Part shown: piece after piece, positions 42,172 to 50,779 of the stretch
How positions within the stretch are numbered: position 1 is the first letter of the stretch
Layout of the letters: every line of letters begins with the position of its first letter
Assembly: GCF_000220705.2 (NCBI RefSeq)
Contig: NZ_CP023202.1
Location: 1,922,001 to 1,986,000, forward strand
DNA: 64,000 nt
Direction of reading: 5' to 3'
Source of the DNA: Streptomyces xinghaiensis S187
GTDB taxonomy: Bacteria; Actinomycetota; Actinomycetes; Streptomycetales; Streptomycetaceae
Position numbers and translations under genes: made by a program
The notes under the pieces: generated by a model
What the model was told of the DNA's origin: nothing
Databases searched by the model: none
Seen by the model: the letters and a program-made list of their open reading frames with translations, nothing else

Positions 42172-42846
42172 ATGGGCTTCACGATCGGCGGCATCCGGGA
42201 CCTGCGGCCGGGCACGCGGCGGCGCGGCCGGGCGTCGGAGTGCACGGTGGTGGCCGAGTACACCGGACTCCACGGATGGGACGTGGTCCCCGGAGCCCGC
42301 GCCACGGCCCTCTCCGGAGAGCGCGGCGCCCGCTGCTCCTGCGGCGCACCGCACTGCGCGGCCCCCGGGGCGCACCCCCTCGGCCACGCCCGGACGGTAC
42401 CGGCCGGCTCGACGCTCCGCGAAGTGGCCGCTGCCTGGGCCGGATCGCCCGGTGCCGCCGTACTGCTGCCGGTGGGCCGCTCGTTCGATGTCATCGAGGT
42501 CGGCGCGACGGCCGGCCGGCAGGCGCTGGTCCGGATGGAGCGGATGGGGCTGCCGCTCGGCCCCGTCGCGGTCACGCCGCACGGCCGGGCCCACTTCCTC
42601 GTCGCGCCCGGCGCCTTCGCCGAACTGCCCGATCTGCTCTACCGCATGGGCTGGGACGGTGCCCGGCTGGATCTGCGCTGCCTGCCCCCGGGCAGCCACA
42701 TCACCGCGCCGCCCTCCGACCTCGCGGGGCTCGGTCCGGTCCGCTGGCTGAGACCGCCGGAGCTCGGCACGGCGGTCCGTCCGCCGCACGCCCGCCTGCT
42801 GCTGGGCACCCTCGCCTACGTCTGCCACCGCTCGGCCGCCCGCTGA
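42172..42846 (+). CDS. Prim-Pol-like protein next to nsdA
   Basis: 224 residues. EYTGLHGWDVVPGARATALS, then GARCSCGAPHCAAPGAHPLG, then AWAGSPGAAVLLPVGRSFDV follow the N-terminal domain of bifunctional DNA primase/polymerases (PF09250), including its zinc-like CSCG..C motif and the PGxHP stretch. The usual catalytic DxD reads DVIEV, and no helicase domain follows. GGAGAGGGC precedes the ATG. Such stand-alone proteins next to nsdA are annotated as DNA primase/polymerase in streptomycetes; activity is doubtful. Confidence 0.82.
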   Translation: MGFTIGGIRDLRPGTRRRGRASECTVVAEYTGLHGWDVVPGARATALSGERGARCSCGAPHCAAPGAHPLGHARTVPAGSTLREVAAAWAGSPGAAVLLPVGRSFDVIEVGATAGRQALVRMERMGLPLGPVAVTPHGRAHFLVAPGAFAELPDLLYRMGWDGARLDLRCLPPGSHITAPPSDLAGLGPVRWLRPPELGTAVRPPHARLLLGTLAYVCHRSAAR

Positions 42847-42877
42847 GATCCGCCCGGTGAGGCCACGGCCGTACGGC

Positions 42878-42895
42878 CCCGGACGGAGGTCCGGG
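42878..42895. terminator. Small hairpin between convergent genes
   Basis: CCCGGAC-GGAG-GTCCGGG, 7-bp stem with a tetraloop, in the 157-nt gap between the Prim-Pol-like gene and the end of ftsY. It could act in either direction. Confidence 0.35.
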
Positions 42896-43003
42896 TCCCG
42901 CCCGCGGGGAACGGGGCCGGGCCGCCGTCCGGCCGGGTGCGGCGGTCGCGCCGTGTCCCCGGCCGGGCGGCGGCCCGGTGCCCGGCGGTCCGTCCCGCCC
43001 GGC

Positions 43004-44212
43004 TCAGTCCCCGATGAGCGCGTCGACGAAGGCCTCCGGCTCGAAGGGCGCCAGGTCGTCGGCCCCCTCCCCGAGGCCCACCAGCTTCACCGGGACGCCC
43101 AGTTCGCGCTGGACGGCGACGACGATGCCGCCCTTGGCCGTGCCGTCGAGCTTGGTCAGTACGATCCCCGTGATGTCCACGACCTCGGAGAAGACCCGGG
43201 CCTGCACCAGGCCGTTCTGGCCCGTCGTGGCGTCGAGGACCAGCAGCACCTCGTCCAGCGGTCCGTGCTTCTCCACGACCCGCTTGACCTTGCCCAGCTC
43301 GTCCATGAGACCGGCCTTGGTGTGCAGCCGGCCGGCGGTGTCGATGAGGACCACGTCCGCGCCCTCGGCGATGCCCTCCTTGACCGCGTCGAAGGCGACC
43401 GACGCCGGGTCGCCGCTCTCGGGGCCGCGGACGGTCCTGGCGCCGACCCGCTCGCCCCAGGTCTGCAGCTGGTCGGCGGCGGCGGCCCGGAAGGTGTCGG
43501 CCGCGCCGAGCACCACACTGCGCCCGTCCGCGACCAGGACCCGGGCGAGCTTGCCGGTGGTGGTGGTCTTGCCCGTGCCGTTGACGCCGACGACCATCAC
43601 GACGGCCGGGGTCTCCAGGCCGCCGTCGGTCTTCACGGACCGGTCGGCCTCCGTGCCGATCAGGGTGAGCAGTTCCTCGCGCAGCAGGGTGCGCAGCTCC
43701 TGTGGAGTGCGGGTGCCGAGGACCTTCACCCGCTCCCGGAGCCGCTCCACGAGCTCCTGGGTGGGGGCGACGCCGACGTCCGCGGTGAGCAGGGTGTCCT
43801 CGATCTCCTCCCAGGTGTCCTCGTCGAGATGCTCCCGGGAGAGCAGGGTGAGCAGGCCCTTGCCCAGGGAGTTCTGCGAGCGGGAGAGCCGGGCGCGCAG
43901 CCGGACGAGCCGCCCGGCGGTCGGGGCCGGCACCTCGACGGGCGGGGCCTCCGGCACCGGAACGGGCGCCGGGGCCTCGGCGACGGTGGCACCGGCGCCC
44001 GGTAGTCCGACCTCCTCGATGGTGCGGCGTTCTTCGGCGGCGGGAGGCCCGGCCTCCTCACCGACATGCGGTTCGGCGGGCGGGGCCGTGATGGTCGGCG
44101 CGCTCGGCGGCGGGGGAGGCAGCCGCTTCTTCCGGCGGCTGGTCACCACCAGACCGGTGATCGCGCCGATCGCGACCAGGGCGATGACTACAGCAAGGAT
44201 GACGAATTCCAT
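43004..44212 (-). CDS. ftsY: Signal recognition particle receptor FtsY
   Basis: 402 residues. An N-terminal membrane anchor (MEFVILAVVIALVAIGAITG) replaces the long acidic region of E. coli FtsY; a Pro/Glu/Ala linker follows. The NG domain has GVNGTGKTTTTGKLA, DTFRAAAADQL, DTAGRLH and TKLDGTAKGG. It partners Ffh to deliver ribosomes to the translocon. ATG at 44212 with GAGGGAG upstream; an in-frame ATG 7 codons earlier is less likely. Confidence 0.96.
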   Translation of the reverse strand: MEFVILAVVIALVAIGAITGLVVTSRRKKRLPPPPPSAPTITAPPAEPHVGEEAGPPAAEERRTIEEVGLPGAGATVAEAPAPVPVPEAPPVEVPAPTAGRLVRLRARLSRSQNSLGKGLLTLLSREHLDEDTWEEIEDTLLTADVGVAPTQELVERLRERVKVLGTRTPQELRTLLREELLTLIGTEADRSVKTDGGLETPAVVMVVGVNGTGKTTTTGKLARVLVADGRSVVLGAADTFRAAAADQLQTWGERVGARTVRGPESGDPASVAFDAVKEGIAEGADVVLIDTAGRLHTKAGLMDELGKVKRVVEKHGPLDEVLLVLDATTGQNGLVQARVFSEVVDITGIVLTKLDGTAKGGIVVAVQRELGVPVKLVGLGEGADDLAPFEPEAFVDALIGD

Positions 44213-44298
44213 AACTCCCTCAGTATCGGCCACCGTCCCGCGTCCCGTCCCCGCCCCCGCCGGTCACCGCGCGTCGGCCGTACCGTCTCCCGGCGCAC

Positions 44299-44347
44299 CG
44301 GCGGCCCCCGGTCCGGCTCGTGCTCCGAGCCGGACCGGGGGCCGCCG
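44299..44347 (-). terminator. Strong hairpin after glcP
   Basis: Perfect 21-bp stem (left arm 44299-44319, right arm 44327-44347, core GGTCCGGCTC / GAGCCGGACC) with a 7-nt loop, starting 12 nt after the glcP stop codon. Very stable GC-rich terminator. Confidence 0.8.
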
Positions 44348-44359
44348 TCAGCGAGCGGG

Positions 44360-45778
44360 TCAGCCCATCTCCTCCAGGGACTTGCCCTTGGTCTCGGGCA
44401 CCCACTTGAGGACGAACGGGATGGAGAGCACGGCGAAGAGGGTGTAGAGCACGTACGCGCCGGAGAGGTTCCAGTCGGACAGGCTCGGGAAGCTCACCGT
44501 GATCAGCCAGTTGGCGACCCACTGGGCCGAGGCCGCGATACCGAGGGCAGCCGCCCGGATCCGGTTGGGGAACATCTCACCGAGCAGCACCCAGACCACC
44601 ACACCCCAGGACAGGGCGAAGAACAGCACGAAGGAGTGGGCCGCGACGAGCGCCACCGTGCCCTGTGTGTCCGGCATGGAGATGTCCGCGCCGGTCCCGG
44701 TCTTGTACGAGAACGCCCACGCGGCGAGGCCCAGGGAGAGTGCCATGCCGGTGGATCCGACGAGCAGCAGGGGCTTGCGGCCGAAGCGGTCGACGAAGAT
44801 CATCGCGATCACGGTGCCGATGATGTTGATGATCGAGGTGGTGAACGAGTAGAGGAAGGAACTGGTCGGGTCGATGCCGACGGACTGCCAGAGCGAGGCC
44901 GAGTAGTAGAAGATCACGTTGATGCCGACGAGTTGCTGGAAGAGCGACAGCCCGATACCGACCCAGACGATCGGCAGCAGCTTGAAGCGGCCGCCCAGCA
45001 GGTCCCGGAAGGTGGACTTGCGGTCGGTGCGCATCGCCTCGTTGATCTCAAGGACCCGCTGGTCCAGGTCGACGTTCTCGCCCTCCACCTCGCGCAGGAC
45101 CTTTCTGGCCCGCTCCGTCCTGCCCACGGAGATGAGGAAGCGGGGGGACTCCGGGATCGCGAAGGCCAGCAGGCCGTAGAGGACGGCCGGGACGACCTCG
45201 GCACCGAGCATCCACTGCCAGGCCTCCAGGCCGGCGAGGGCGCCGCGCTGCTCGCCGTCGGCGAAGGTGAGGATGCCGAAGTTGACCAGCTGCGAGGCGG
45301 CGATGCCGATGACGATCGCGGCCTGCTGGAAGGAGCCCAGCCGGCCCCGGTACGCGGGCGGGGCGACCTCGGCGATATAGGCCGGGCCGATGACCGAGGC
45401 CATACCGATGGCCACGCCTCCGAGCACCCGCCAGAAGGCGAGGTCCCAGATGGTGAAGGGCAGGGCCGAGCCGATCGCGCTGGCCGTGAAGAGCAGGGCG
45501 GCTATCTGCATCACCCGGATCCGGCCGAGGCGGTCCGCGATCCGGCCGGCGGCCGCGGCACCGAGGGCACAGCCGATCAGCGCGGCGGCGATCACCTGGG
45601 CGAGGAGTTCCGAGCCGACACCGAAGCGGTCGCGGATCGCCACGACCGTGCCGTTGATGACGGAGCTGTCGTAGCCGAAGAGGAAACCACCCATCGCGGC
45701 GGAGGCCGTGATGAAGATGACATGGCCGATGTGTTCCGGATGGGCTCTGCGCCCCTCGGCAAGCTGCGTGGTGGACAC
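44360..45778 (-). CDS. glcP: Glucose permease GlcP (MFS sugar porter)
   Basis: 472 residues, the length I recall for S. coelicolor GlcP, with near-identical landmarks: MGGFLFGYDSSVINGTVVAI, RIADRLGRIR, GPAYIAEVAPPAYRGRLGS, PESPRFLISVGR, LFQQLVGINVIFYYSASLWQ, VDRFGRKPLLL, WVPETKGKSLEEMG. Twelve membrane spans. It is the main glucose-proton symporter in Streptomyces, needed for glucose uptake and glucose repression. GTG at 45778 has AGGAGAG 4 nt upstream. A good promoter and a strong terminator frame the gene. Confidence 0.94.
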   Translation of the reverse strand: MSTTQLAEGRRAHPEHIGHVIFITASAAMGGFLFGYDSSVINGTVVAIRDRFGVGSELLAQVIAAALIGCALGAAAAGRIADRLGRIRVMQIAALLFTASAIGSALPFTIWDLAFWRVLGGVAIGMASVIGPAYIAEVAPPAYRGRLGSFQQAAIVIGIAASQLVNFGILTFADGEQRGALAGLEAWQWMLGAEVVPAVLYGLLAFAIPESPRFLISVGRTERARKVLREVEGENVDLDQRVLEINEAMRTDRKSTFRDLLGGRFKLLPIVWVGIGLSLFQQLVGINVIFYYSASLWQSVGIDPTSSFLYSFTTSIINIIGTVIAMIFVDRFGRKPLLLVGSTGMALSLGLAAWAFSYKTGTGADISMPDTQGTVALVAAHSFVLFFALSWGVVVWVLLGEMFPNRIRAAALGIAASAQWVANWLITVSFPSLSDWNLSGAYVLYTLFAVLSIPFVLKWVPETKGKSLEEMG

Positions 45779-45880
45779 GTTCTCTCCTGAGCCCGGCGGC
45801 GTCCCGGGCGTGGGGGTCGGGCCTTGGGTGGTGTGACACCGCCAGGGGAACACCACTTGAAGGCAAGGTGAACTCAGCCG

Positions 45881-45908
45881 AGACTATGTGTTCAATTCCT
45901 GAAGTCAA
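45881..45908 (-). promoter_or_regulatory. glcP promoter
   Basis: Leftward TTGACT (45908-45903), 16-nt spacer, TAGTCT (45886-45881). This is one of the best vegetative-type -35/-10 pairs in the window and would start RNA about 95 nt before the glcP GTG. The surrounding bases are unusually AT-rich. Confidence 0.6.
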
Positions 45909-46005
45909 ATGCAGTGCCGTTCAGCGGCTTCCCCGGGACTCCCGCACTCATGCACGCCCGTCCGCACACCCGGAGGGCCACCGCCCCGGCGCGGACCGGA
46001 CGGCG

Positions 46006-49000
46006 TCAGCGCAGCCGCTGGCTGATGACCTTGGACACCCCGTCGCCCTGCATGGAGACGCCGTAGAGGGCGTCGGCGACCTCCATCGTCCGCTTCTGGT
46101 GGGTGATCACGATCAGCTGGGAGCTCTCCTGGAGTTCCTCCATGATCCGGATCAGCCGCTGCAGATTGGTGTCGTCGAGCGCGGCCTCCACCTCGTCCAT
46201 CACGTAGAACGGGCTGGGCCGGGCCTTGAAGATGGAGACCAGCATCGCCACCGCGGTCAGCGAGCGTTCACCTCCCGACAGCAGGGAGAGCCGCTTCACC
46301 TTCTTGCCGGGCGGCCGGGCCTCGACGTCCACACCGGTCGACAGCATGTTCTCCGGGTCGGTGAGCAGCAGCCGGCCCTCGCCACCGGGGAAGAGACGGG
46401 AGAAGACGCCCTCGAACTCGCGCGCGGTGTCCCGGAACGCCTCGGTGAAGACCTGCTCGACCCGCTCGTCCACTTCCTTCACGACCTGAAGGAGGTCGGC
46501 CCGGGTCTTCTTCAGGTCGTCGAGCTGCTCGGTCAGGAACTTGTGGCGCTCCTCCAGCGCCGCGAACTCCTCCAGGGCGAGCGGGTTCACCTTGCCCAGC
46601 TGCTGGTACGCCCGCTCGGCCGCCCTCAGCCTCTTCTCCTGGGCCGCCCGCACATACGGAACCGGCCGGTTGCGCGGGTCCTCCGGGTCCTCCGGGAGCG
46701 TCTCGCCCTCCGCGGGCGGCGACGGCGGCACGAGCTGGTCCGGCCCGTACTCCGCGATCAGCACCTCCGGTTCGACGCCGAGCTCCTCCAGCGACCGGGT
46801 CTCCAACTGCTCGATCCGCAGCCGCTTCTCGGCGCCCAGCACCTCGCCCCGGTGCACCGAGTCGGTCAGCTTGTCCAGCTCGCTCTTGAGGTCCCGGCCC
46901 CGGTGGCGCTCCGCGGCCAGATCCGCCTCCCGGCCGGCCTTGGCCCGCTCGGCCGCGGCCCGTTCCTCCCCGGCCCGTACCAGCGACACCTCGATGTGCG
47001 CCAGCAACTGCCGGGCACCGTCCGCGACCGCGGCGGCGACCTCCGCCTCGTGCCGCAGCCGGGCCCGCAGCCGCTCCGCCCGCGCCCGGGCCTCCCGCTC
47101 GGCGCGCGCGCCGCGGTCCAGCGCGTCCGCCCGGCCCGCGAGCCCCTTGACGCGCTCCTCATGGGTACGGACCTGGAGCCGGGCCTCCATCTCCGTCTGC
47201 CGGGCATTGGCACCGTCGGCGGCCAGCCGGTCCCGGGCCGAGGTGTCGGGCTCCTCCTCGGCCCCATCGGCCAGCGCCGCCTCCTCGGCGGTCAGCAGCC
47301 GTTCGGTGAGCTCCTCGGCCTCCTCGGTGGCGCGCCGCAACGCCTCCTCGGCGCGTTCGACCGCCGCGGAGGCCCGCTCGGCCTCGCCCGCCGCGGCCCG
47401 GGCCTGGCCCGCCAGCCGGCCCAGCGACTGGGCGACGGTGGACTTCTCCCGGTCGGCGGCGCTCCGCCGGGCCGCCAACTCCTCGACGAGGGCAGCGCAC
47501 GCGGTGCGCCGCTCCCCCGCCCGCCGCTGCTCCCCCGCGAGTTCCTCGCACCGTACGGCCAGCTCGGCCAGTTCGGCCGCCGCCTCGTCGACGGACGCCT
47601 GCACCTCCAGCAGGCTCGGCGCACCGGCGGAACCGCCCTGGGCGAGGTGGGCGCCGAGCAGATCGCCCTCGGCGGTGACCGCCGTCAGCTCCGGCTCCGC
47701 GGCGACCAGGTCCTCGGCGTCCTCCAGCGTCCCGACCACCACGACCCCGCGCAGCAGCCGGCGTACGGCGGGCAGCAGCCCCGGCGGACCGCTGACGAGG
47801 CCGGCGGCGTGGCGGTGCCCGCCGGGGAGCGTCCCGTCCGCCGGAGGGTCCGGCTCGGCCGCGCCGCCGCCCAGGAGCAGGGCCGCGCGGCCGGCGTCCG
47901 TCTTGCGGAGCAGCCGCAGCGCTTCCGCCGCCGTCGAGGGGCCGTCAACGGCCACGGCGTCGGCCGCGGCCCCCAGCGCCGCGGCCACCGGCACCTCGTA
48001 GCCGGACTCGACGGTGAGGAGTTCGGCGGCCGGGCCGAGGAGGCCCGCCAGCCGCTCGCCCGCGGCGAGCAGGGCCCCGGTGCCGTCCTTGCGCCGCAGC
48101 CCGGTGGCGAGGGCGTCGTGCCGGGCGGCCGTCGCGGCCCGTTTGCGCTCGGCGGCGGTGACGGCCTCCCGGGCGCCGTTCAGCGCGGCCTCGGCGGCGG
48201 TGAGTTCCCGTTTGGCGGCCTCGTGGCGGCCGGCCAGCTCGGCGTCGTCCGCGTCGAGCCCGTCCACCTCCGCCCGGAGCTGTTCGTACTCCTCCTGCGC
48301 GGCGGTGGCGCGGCCCAGGGCGTCGTCCCGGGACTCGGCCAGCCGCCCGATCTCCGCCTGGGCGGACGCCGCCCGGCTCCGCGCCGCGTTCACCTGCCCG
48401 TGCAGCCGTGCCAGTCCCTCGCGCCGGTCGGCGATGGCGCGGGCGGCGTCCTTCAGCCGCCGCTCCTCGCGCGCCAGTTCGCGCTCCAGATCGGCCCGGT
48501 GGGCGACGGTGTCCTCCAGCGCCCGCTCCGCGGCCTCCAGCGCGGCCTCCAGCTCCGCCTCCTGCTCACGGATCCGGGCCGCCTCCCGCTCCATGTCCTC
48601 CGGGTCCCGGCCGCGCCGTTCCTCCGCGGGGACGGTGGTGGCGCTCTTGACCCGGGCGTCCGCCAGGCTGACGGTGCCGCGCACCCGCTCGGCGAGCTGG
48701 GACAGTTCGTACCAGTTCTGCTGGGCCCGCTGCAGCCTGGGGGCCAGGCGCCGCACCTGGTCCTCGAGTTCGGCCTCGCGCCGCTGCGCCGCGCGCAGTT
48801 CGGCCTCGGCCGCGTCCTTGCGCTGCTTGAGGGCCGCCTCGTCCGCGACCTCGGCCCGGAGCGCCTCCCGCAGGGTGACCAGGTCGTCGGCGAGCAGACG
48901 GAGCCGGGCGTCCCGCAGGTCGGCCTGGATGACGGCGGCCCGCCGGGCCACGGCCGCCTGCCGGCCGAGGGGCTTGAGCTGCCGCCGCAGTTCGTCGGTG

Positions 49001-49581
49001 AGGTCCTGGACCCGCGCGAGGTTGGCCTGCATCGCGTCCAGTTTCCGCAGCGCCTTCTCCTTGCGCTTGCGGTGCTTGAGAACTCCGGCCGCCTCCTCGA
49101 TGAAGGCCCGGCGCCCCATGGGATCGGCATGCAGAACGGAGTCCAACTGCCCCTGGCCGACGATGACATGCATTTCGCGGCCGATACCGGAGTCGGACAG
49201 CAATTCCTGGATGTCGAGCAGCCGGCAGGTGTCCCCGTTGATCTGGTATTCGCTGCCGCCGTTGCGGAACATGATCCGCGTGATCGTCACTTCGGCGTAG
49301 TCAATGGGCAGGGCGCCGTCGGCATTGTCGATCGTCAGCGACACCTCGGCCCGGCCCAGCGGCGGGCGGCCGGTGGTGCCGGCGAAGATCACGTCCTCCA
49401 TCTTTCCGCCGCGCAGCGATTTCGCGCCCTGTTCCCCCATCACCCAGGACAGGGCGTCCACGACATTGGACTTCCCGGAGCCGTTCGGGCCCACCACACA
49501 GGTGATGCCCGGCTCGAAACGGAGTGTCGTGGCCGACGCGAAGGATTTGAACCCGCGCAGGGTCAGACTCTTGAGGTGCAC
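46006..49581 (-). CDS. smc: Chromosome segregation protein SMC
   Basis: 1191 residues, as expected (S. coelicolor Smc is about 1190). N-terminal ABC half with Walker A GPNGSGKSNVVDALSWVMG; two long coiled coils separated by a hinge near residues 500-640 (LLGPAAELLTVESGYEVPVA); C-terminal half with LSGGERSLTAVAML and Walker B FYVMDEVEAALDDTN. It condenses chromosomes with ScpA/ScpB during growth and sporulation. GTG at 49581 (HLKSLTLRGFKSFA) fits the family start. Confidence 0.96.
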   Translation of the reverse strand: MHLKSLTLRGFKSFASATTLRFEPGITCVVGPNGSGKSNVVDALSWVMGEQGAKSLRGGKMEDVIFAGTTGRPPLGRAEVSLTIDNADGALPIDYAEVTITRIMFRNGGSEYQINGDTCRLLDIQELLSDSGIGREMHVIVGQGQLDSVLHADPMGRRAFIEEAAGVLKHRKRKEKALRKLDAMQANLARVQDLTDELRRQLKPLGRQAAVARRAAVIQADLRDARLRLLADDLVTLREALRAEVADEAALKQRKDAAEAELRAAQRREAELEDQVRRLAPRLQRAQQNWYELSQLAERVRGTVSLADARVKSATTVPAEERRGRDPEDMEREAARIREQEAELEAALEAAERALEDTVAHRADLERELAREERRLKDAARAIADRREGLARLHGQVNAARSRAASAQAEIGRLAESRDDALGRATAAQEEYEQLRAEVDGLDADDAELAGRHEAAKRELTAAEAALNGAREAVTAAERKRAATAARHDALATGLRRKDGTGALLAAGERLAGLLGPAAELLTVESGYEVPVAAALGAAADAVAVDGPSTAAEALRLLRKTDAGRAALLLGGGAAEPDPPADGTLPGGHRHAAGLVSGPPGLLPAVRRLLRGVVVVGTLEDAEDLVAAEPELTAVTAEGDLLGAHLAQGGSAGAPSLLEVQASVDEAAAELAELAVRCEELAGEQRRAGERRTACAALVEELAARRSAADREKSTVAQSLGRLAGQARAAAGEAERASAAVERAEEALRRATEEAEELTERLLTAEEAALADGAEEEPDTSARDRLAADGANARQTEMEARLQVRTHEERVKGLAGRADALDRGARAEREARARAERLRARLRHEAEVAAAVADGARQLLAHIEVSLVRAGEERAAAERAKAGREADLAAERHRGRDLKSELDKLTDSVHRGEVLGAEKRLRIEQLETRSLEELGVEPEVLIAEYGPDQLVPPSPPAEGETLPEDPEDPRNRPVPYVRAAQEKRLRAAERAYQQLGKVNPLALEEFAALEERHKFLTEQLDDLKKTRADLLQVVKEVDERVEQVFTEAFRDTAREFEGVFSRLFPGGEGRLLLTDPENMLSTGVDVEARPPGKKVKRLSLLSGGERSLTAVAMLVSIFKARPSPFYVMDEVEAALDDTNLQRLIRIMEELQESSQLIVITHQKRTMEVADALYGVSMQGDGVSKVISQRLR

Positions 49582-49725
49582 GCCGCTGGACTCTACCTTC
49601 CGGCACGCGTCCGTCACCCGTCCCGTGCGCCTCACTTCCCCGTTCCGCCGCGTTCCTTTCGGTTTCACACGGGAGTGCGCCGGGCACACCAGGGTGGAGG
49701 AGAAAGAGACCGGACGGAAAAGAAG

Positions 49726-49747
49726 AAGGGACGCCGAAGCGTCCCTT
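49726..49747 (-). terminator. UUCG-loop terminator after the small coiled-coil gene
   Basis: Leftward AAGGGACGC-TTCG-GCGTCCCTT followed by CTTCTTTTCC. A 9-bp stem with the extra-stable UUCG tetraloop and a T-rich tail, 48 nt after the stop of the gene at 49796. One of few classical intrinsic terminators in this GC-rich region. Confidence 0.75.
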
Positions 49748-49795
49748 GCAGATTCTCAGCGGTACCCGGCCGCCGGACCGGCCGGAAGCCCGGCC

Positions 49796-50002
49796 TCAGG
49801 TGAGTGCCGGCTCCGCCTTGGATACATCGAAGCTTTCGAGCAGCGAGTCACCGTGATGAGCGGCGGCCGACAGCGCGTCGTTCTCGGCCTGCATCCGTAC
49901 GATCTCGGATTCCAGGTCCTGTACGCGCTGCTGAAGCCGTCGCATCTCGGCGATGAGTCGCGGGTCGGAACCGCCGACGTAACCGAGAAGCGCCTTTGCC
50001 AT
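49796..50002 (-). CDS. Small coiled-coil protein
   Basis: 68 residues: MAKALLGYVGGSDPRLIAEM, then a heptad-rich helix (RRLQQRVQDLESEIVRMQAE), then an acidic tail ending in KAEPALT. Conserved in streptomycetes as far as I recall; function unknown. It has its own upstream gap and terminator, so it is probably monocistronic and well expressed. Confidence 0.8.
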   Translation of the reverse strand: MAKALLGYVGGSDPRLIAEMRRLQQRVQDLESEIVRMQAENDALSAAAHHGDSLLESFDVSKAEPALT

Positions 50003-50368
50003 GATGGATGGTCCTCCACACTGAGTGACCGACCGATGCGGTGTGGGTCGTGAGCTAGTCGCACCCGCGGTGCCCGTCACCACCGTCATTCCCGGTGCTG
50101 AACAGGTGGGGTGCGCGGGGATTCAAGCGTCTCACCAAATGGTTTGACGGTCAACACGATCACACCCCGTATCGCCGGGCGTCCCGGGGGCGCGCCGCTC
50201 TGACATGCGGCGCTGCTCTCTCCGGAAGGCCCGCGGGGGGGCGGAGATCATCCTTATGGCCGCAGCCTTGCACGGCGGCGCGTTCTTGGCAACCACCAGG
50301 TCATCGCCGTTCTCTCACGGTGATCTCCGGATCATTCCGCCGGAGGCCGCCGTATCGGGGCCGGCGGC
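50003..50368. other. Intergenic region upstream of the coiled-coil gene
   Basis: 366 bases. AT-richer at 50090-50180, with an 11-bp palindrome TTGACGGTCAA (50144-50154) whose right half reads as TTGACC on the leftward strand, a possible -35. No supported gene; frames here lack homology I recognise. Confidence 0.45.
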
Positions 50369-50650
50369 TCAGCGGATTTCGAAGTCCCGGTAACCGCCCC
50401 GGAATGTGTCCCATATCTCGGTGACACCATCGACCCGGCCGGGCGTGTCACCGGTGCGCAGCCAGTCGAGCAGACGCTCGCAATGATCTCTGGGCCCCTC
50501 GGCCACGATCTGCACCCGGCCGTCGCCGAGGTTCGAGGCGAAACCGGTGAGACGGCCGATCTCCAGGGCCCTGGCCCGGGTGAACCAGCGGAACCCCACA
50601 CCCTGGACACGGCCGCGTACCCAGGCGGTGAGGCGGACGTCCTGCTCCAT
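50369..50650 (-). CDS. acyP: Acylphosphatase
   Basis: 93 residues, normal length. Catalytic Arg is in WVRGRVQGVGFRWF and the catalytic Asn in GFASNLGDGRVQIVAEG. It hydrolyses acyl phosphates such as carbamoyl phosphate or 1,3-bisphosphoglycerate in vitro; the physiological role is unclear. ATG 50650; no strong ribosome binding site seen. A shared palindrome lies 80 nt upstream. Confidence 0.95.
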   Translation of the reverse strand: MEQDVRLTAWVRGRVQGVGFRWFTRARALEIGRLTGFASNLGDGRVQIVAEGPRDHCERLLDWLRTGDTPGRVDGVTEIWDTFRGGYRDFEIR

Positions 50651-50729
50651 GGAGGAACGCTATCCCGGCGGGCACAGGGAGGGCACATCCGTCCCCGCGC
50701 CATGGCGTACAGTCCCCGGTCAACGAAAC

Positions 50730-50747
50730 CTCACTCGTATGGGTGAG
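50730..50747. promoter_or_regulatory. 18-bp near-palindrome, copy 2
   Basis: CTCACTCGTATGGGTGAG, one base different from the copy at 24090-24107. It lies between divergent genes: 80 nt before acyP and 33 nt before the CAP-domain gene, a good position for an operator controlling the latter. Confidence 0.6.
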
Positions 50748-50779
50748 ATCGGCTGACGCGGACAGCGGAGGGGTGGGTC

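Noticed and set aside
46541..48001. Possible coding on the strand opposite smc coiled coil (Ser/Arg-rich frame)
   Set aside because: Explained by the Glu/Ala/Arg codons of the coiled coil read in reverse.
45868..49803. 1311-codon rightward frame opposite smc
   Set aside because: Shadow of smc in high-GC DNA; Gly/Leu/Arg repeats without any domain.
50095..50424. 109-codon rightward frame between the small coiled-coil gene and acyP
   Set aside because: Overlaps acyP on the other strand, poor codon bias and no recognised similarity.
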